From: Taxillus chinensis
Lineage: Eukaryota; Streptophyta; Magnoliopsida; Santalales; Loranthaceae
NCBI GenBank assembly: GCA_023512835.1
Contig: CM042090.1
Span: 56,655,865 to 56,719,864, forward strand
Direction of reading: 5' to 3'
Length of the DNA: 64,000 nucleotides
A model generated the notes under the pieces. It saw nothing but the letters and a program-made list of their open reading frames with translations, made no database searches and was not told where the DNA came from. This document shows, piece after piece, positions 59,772-64,000 of this stretch. Position 1 is the stretch's first letter. Each line of letters opens with the position of its first letter. Both the position numbers and the translations under genes were made by a program.

Positions 59772-59927
59772 AAATAGATCCGGACTGTCCCGGGAAAACT
59801 AAAAAGAAACGAGCTAAAACCAGTCCGTTCAGGAAGAAGCTTAAACAAAGGAAACCCGGACCACCCCGAGTTGGAATGACAGTAGTCGTATGATGATGCA
59901 TTATGATGCTTGTTACTATAATGATTG
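59772..59927 (-). repeat. resumed tandem-repeat region between D and F
   Basis: About 110 bp match the 171-bp repeat family of 50465-51230 (CCGGACTGTCCCGGGAAAAC, GTTCAGGAAGAAGCTTAAAC). A short unrelated stretch with ATGATG words follows, up to the LTR of F. This places D and F in the same older element. Confidence 0.75.
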
Positions 59928-61866
59928 TGTTGGGAATACAGGATTTAATGTTGCTGCCAAAATGTAGTCTAAGTCTGGAGACTCGAAGAACCGAAGATCA
60001 TAGGGTCGAAGAGTCGTAGTTCGTAGAAGTAAAACTGTCACAGGACACATTGGCGAGAGGCTCGCAGACTCGTAGGGTCTGGAGACTCGAAGCAAGATTG
60101 TGACAGAACGTCTGGTGACTCGTAGATCTAGGGTCGAAGGTCGTAGTACGGAAAAGAGAGTGTTACTACAAGCATCGACAAGTTCGGAGACTCGTAGAGT
60201 CGAAGAATTTTAAACAACAATAATCAACTTCAAATGACTCGAAGACTCAAACCCTGTAGAACTGTAGAGTCTCAAGAGCGCTTAAGTCACTTAATAGATT
60301 AAAACATCACTAGACTTGTAGACTCAAGGGTCGTAGGGTCGAAGCCCTAGAACACTATTAAGGAAATAGGACTCACAGACTCGTAGGTCGAAGGTCGAAG
60401 AGTAGAAATTAAAAAGACTGGCAAACAAAATGAAACTGTAGTTTCAACGGTCGTAGAGTTGCAGACTCAAGGGTCGTAGACAACACAGACTAATTCAAAG
60501 AACTTGTCAGACATCACAAACTCGGAGATCTTCAAGGTAGAGTAATAACTAAAAGGTCGTAACCGTAGAGTCGAAGACTCGTAGAATACGGAAACTCAGT
60601 GCATAAACAACTACGAAAGACTAAGGAAGAAATGTAAAGTCAAAGACTCGTAGAGTCGAAGATTTTCAAGGTTGAAGACTCGTAGAGTCAAAGAGCCAGT
60701 TAGTTAAATAAAGTAAACTAAGAGACCCGAAGGTCGTAGACCCGCAGAGCTAGGGTCGCAGACTCGTAGCTATAACAACAGGTAGATTAGGAAGACTACA
60801 AAGAAGTCACTCTGAAAGCCATTCGAAGAAGTCGTAGACTCGCAGAGTCGGAGACTTCAGTTAATAGAGTGACACAAAAGACTAATCCAACCTGAGCTCT
60901 AGCCTCGAAGACTCGAAGATATGAGTCATAGACTCGCAGAAACACTGTAAAGCCTGAAGCAAACTTTCGCCACTTCTAACAGGTTCTAACTGAAATCTTT
61001 GAGTCACCAAACCTATGAGGCATCTACCTTCGAGGCAGATTTACAGCCCTAAGCATATTCACTTAGTGATATCGTCAGCTAGGGTTTGTACAGTAAGCCC
61101 GCGCCGTCCCGAGCAGTTGAGCGCATTTAATGACACATTAATTGCTGCCAACTACCATCCACGGATGAACGGCCAAGATCGACTGCATGCCAAATATGCA
61201 GTATGGGCATCTGATCTGTAAATCAGAGTAGATCAACCCATCCCCTGACATTCCGCATTTTCAGTGGCAGGAAGTCAGTCTGTCGGGATGGACAACATGG
61301 CGCACGAGCACTTTAACCTTAAAAAAATATCTCTCACACACTTAACGACAAAATCAAGAGCTTAATCTCTCTCTCAAAAGAAGGAAACACACAGAACATA
61401 ATATAATGGTTTTGACATACTTTAAAGAAATATCTTTTGTAGAACCAACACAAGAGTTCCAACAAAAAAAAAGAGAGACTCGAAGAGAGAAAATTTCCGA
61501 AGTGCTGTGCGCTGTGTTGAACCAAGATCAAGATCAAATCTTTCGATCTACCATACCTTCTTGCTTATTCAAGATCCAGCATAATCATTGAGTCTAATCT
61601 ATGTGTTGTTTTCCACAATCCGAACTATCACAGATCATTCCTTTCACATCTGAGATCTGTTAAGCAAAGAGCATTTACTCACATCCCAGATTTGGCTGAT
61701 AGTTCATTATATCTCTTATTATCACCCATAGTCCATATTGTCATCTTCTCCATTAATACTTCCATCAAAGTTATCCATAGAAGAATCGAAATCCAGCTAA
61801 TAGTCTAGCTTCCGCAAACGAAGAAAGTCTAGTCAATCCCCCTCTAGACTCACTTTGGGACCTACA
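59928..61866 (+). repeat. 5' LTR of element F
   Basis: 1939 bp, TGTTGGGAATACAGG to GGGACCTACA. It carries the GTCGTAG-type minisatellite (about 59975-60930). Its second half matches 58722-59771 closely, for example CTTAGTGATATCGTCAGC. Confidence 0.92.
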
Positions 61867-61868
61867 AT

Positions 61869-61880
61869 TGGTATCAGAGC
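61869..61880 (+). other. primer-binding site of element F
   Basis: TGGTATCAGAGC two bases after the LTR end; initiator-methionine tRNA type. Confidence 0.95.
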
Positions 61881-61908
61881 AGTTCTACAACTCTATAAAG
61901 ATCCCTAA

Positions 61909-64000
61909 ATGGCCGACATGGATTCCAGCAGTGTAGCTCCAACTCCCGAGCAAGCTCCAGTTCCTATTGAGGAACTTGAAGCCAGTCATGCTCCAGAAGA
62001 AGGAGCGATTGGAGACCAGGAGCAGGAAGAACCGAGTACCAGCAGCAACAAGAAAGAACAAGAAGACTTCTATGACGTTCTGCCTGGCTCATCCTCCCAA
62101 GTACCTATGTGTACACCCGCACGTTTTTCCAAATGGAAAGCGAGAATGAGAGCACACCTAGACATGCTCGACACGTATCTCTAGGAAACAATAAAGAACG
62201 GACCTTTCACTCCAAAGATTATGCAAAGAGGTCGGTTAATGACAAAAGGCCTAGACAGTTGGTCTAAGGTGGAGCAAAGGAAAGTAAAGCTCGGCTTCAA
62301 GGCAAAAGCCATACTTTTCTCTGCACTCGACGATGACATGTTCACGGATGTGCAAGATCTCGAGACTGCTAAAGAGGTATGGGACAAGCTCTATCTCATC
62401 TACGAGGGAGATGAACAAATACAGGACAACAAGATCTCCATGCTCAAGCAGGAGTATGAAGTCTTCAGATGTGAACCAAAGGAGTCATTGGACAGTATCT
62501 ATAAAAGGTTCACAGGTCTGATTCAACGGATGAAGACTTATAATGTTGAGATCTCTCAGAAGGACAAGAATGACAAGTTTCTGAGATCTCTACCCTTGAG
62601 ACTTCTGATAAAGACATCAACCATCCATCAGCTGAAGGAATGGAAAACCTGTGCCTTGGAAGCATTATACGGGGACCTCAAGACGTTCGAAATGCAAAAG
62701 GAAGAACTTGAGGCATTTGAGAATCCTTCCAAGAAAAAGGAGAAGTCTGTTGCCTTTAAGGCCGCCTTGAACCAAGGGAACCATCTTCCAGAAGAGGAAG
62801 AAGACGAAGCTGATGAACTTGTTTCAGATAGTGCCTCGAGATGAAGAAGTGGCATTTCGATCAAGAAACTGGCAAGAGAAGGGGGAACTACGGGGAGAAA
62901 AGCAAGGCGGTCATCCTCATCCTTTTCTAAGGGAAAGGATAAGGAGAAGTTGCAGTGTTATCACTGCAACAAGCCCGGCCACTTCGCTGCCGACTGTTAC
63001 AAGCTGAAGAGGGAGAAAAAGGAGGTAGCTGAGCAGAAGAAGAAGACCAAAGGCTCTTCAAGCAGAAAGGATGACAAGAGGAAGAAGGCCCTTGTCACCA
63101 ACAAGTTTAACAGTGAAACTGAGGAGGAAGAAGAATCGTCTGATGAGAAAAAGGAAAGAGGTCTCATCTGCTTCATGGCTGACCATTCACTTCCCCTCAA
63201 GGTAAGAACTTATGAACAGCTCTACATTGAATATGGAGATACCTATAGAGCTCTTAAAGAAATAGAGGAACAATTTCTTCCTATGAAAGCTGACAAAGAA
63301 AGATATTATTCCAAACTGGAAAGGCTTTTATGTGAATATAGAGACTCTATAGATGACTATGAAAGAATAGAGAGAAGATTAAGAGCTGAAGTGAGTGAGA
63401 TGAGAAGCACACACGATGATCTTTTAGACAAAGCTGGATAACTAAAAATGGCTAATAAAGATATTGATAGGCTTGAAAAGGAACTAGCTGAAACTAAAGC
63501 AGAACTGGAAAAGGAAAGACAAATCAGTCAAAAGTGGCAAGACTCTGCTGAAATTGCAGCCCACTTTAGGACCACTCCAGATGTTAAAGGTCTCGCCTTA
63601 GGTCTAGGCTTCTCTGAAGACCAAATAGCCAAGGCCCAGACTTACCCTGTGCAGACCAAGTGTCTGGTTGGCTTTGTTCCTGCTGGCAGTGTGCTCCTTA
63701 ATTGTGGAAAGGAGGTAATGGTTGTTACTAGTCCACCCAAACCAGTAACACCCGAACTCAAAGACCTGGGTACTGTTGCATCTCAGGACAGTGATGCAGT
63801 AGTTGCTAAGATAGAACTGAAAGCTGAACCTTCAGTCAACCTGTCCTCTACATCCCAATGCAAGGGTAAGGGTGTAGTTATTCCGGAGACAAAACCAAGT
63901 AGACACACTACTACGTTTGAGACTGGTTCATCCAGCAAGGCTGCTACCTTCCAATCTAAGTTTGTCCCGAGTGGTAGAGTTAAGAATGGTCTAGGATATG
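61909..64000 (+). pseudogene. gag of element F (stops and frameshift; continues past window)
   Basis: It starts MADMDSSSVAP at 61909. Gag core words (ARFSKWKARM, TAKEVWDKLYLIYEG, EPKESLDSIYKRF) resemble the A/C gag but at low identity. An amber stop lies at 62182, frame changes occur between about 62830 and 62950, and another stop is near 63439. The nucleocapsid knuckle CYHCNKPGHFAADC (62953-62994) has all its ligands. A Lys/Glu-rich coiled-coil region follows (63000-63560), then a Pro/Thr-rich part to the window end. Not functional as it stands. Confidence 0.88.

Larger units (their letters stand above)
59928..64000 (+). mobile_element. Ty1/copia element F (runs off window)
   Basis: 5' LTR, initiator-Met primer site and gag in order; pol and the 3' LTR lie beyond the window. 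The LTR is the same family as solo LTR D but its ends and gag differ from the SIRE-like A/C family. The five bases before it are gattg; the partner TSD is outside. Confidence 0.88.

Overview
This window is nuclear DNA from a flowering plant, most likely a eudicot. It holds one ordinary cellular gene with eleven GT-AG exons. Nearly everything else is LTR retrotransposon sequence, nested element inside element, with 5-bp target-site duplications (TSDs), tRNA-type primer-binding sites and AT-rich introns. I see no rRNA, tRNA, CRISPR or bacterial-style operon. I cannot name the species.

Layout. 1-13883 (+): Ty1/copia element A of a SIRE/Maximus-like type (5' LTR cut by the window edge, decayed gag and pol, then a third ORF, then 3' LTR), itself hit by a reverse solo LTR (3114-4520). 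13884-17930 (+): the end of an older relative, B, whose third ORF is split by a solo gypsy-type LTR (14115-16800). 19481-27154 (+): an intact MAP65 gene, best matched to the MAP65-5 class of microtubule bundlers. 28200-34310: gypsy (Tat/Ogre-like) LTR, leader and ORF remnant, an unassigned LTR-like stretch and a minus-strand relic of the third ORF. 34335-37648 (-): relic of a large non-autonomous gypsy-type element (LARD). 37649-50307: two gypsy-type LTR fragments facing each other, one split by element C (38229-48407, -, TSD ctttc). C has lost pol but keeps an uninterrupted 911-codon third ORF, and its 3' LTR holds a further solo LTR (39068-40946). 50309-59927: a tandem-repeat 3' region of a gypsy-type element, split by solo copia LTR D, itself split by a complete LARD, E (52232-58716, TSD cattc). 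59928-64000 (+): copia element F (LTR, primer site, gag), running off the window.

The most interesting system is the third ORF of the SIRE-like elements A, B and C, also seen as a relic near 33 kb. It sits where SIRE-type elements carry an env-like ORF. Instead it encodes an N-terminal domain resembling the 'putative plant transposon protein' family, a long Ala/Pro/Ser-rich linker and a C-terminal Ulp1/SENP-type (C48) cysteine protease domain with its His, Asp, Gln and Cys in place. Three copies share a TATA-like box about 105-115 bp upstream of the ORF, so it may have its own promoter. A second curiosity is a 49-codon two-helix membrane-protein ORF behind a TATA box inside both facing LTR fragments.

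Limits: boundaries and domain calls were made by eye. LTR identities are estimates. Family names (SIRE, Tat/Ogre, LARD) are inferred from primer sites, gene order and motifs, without a database search.
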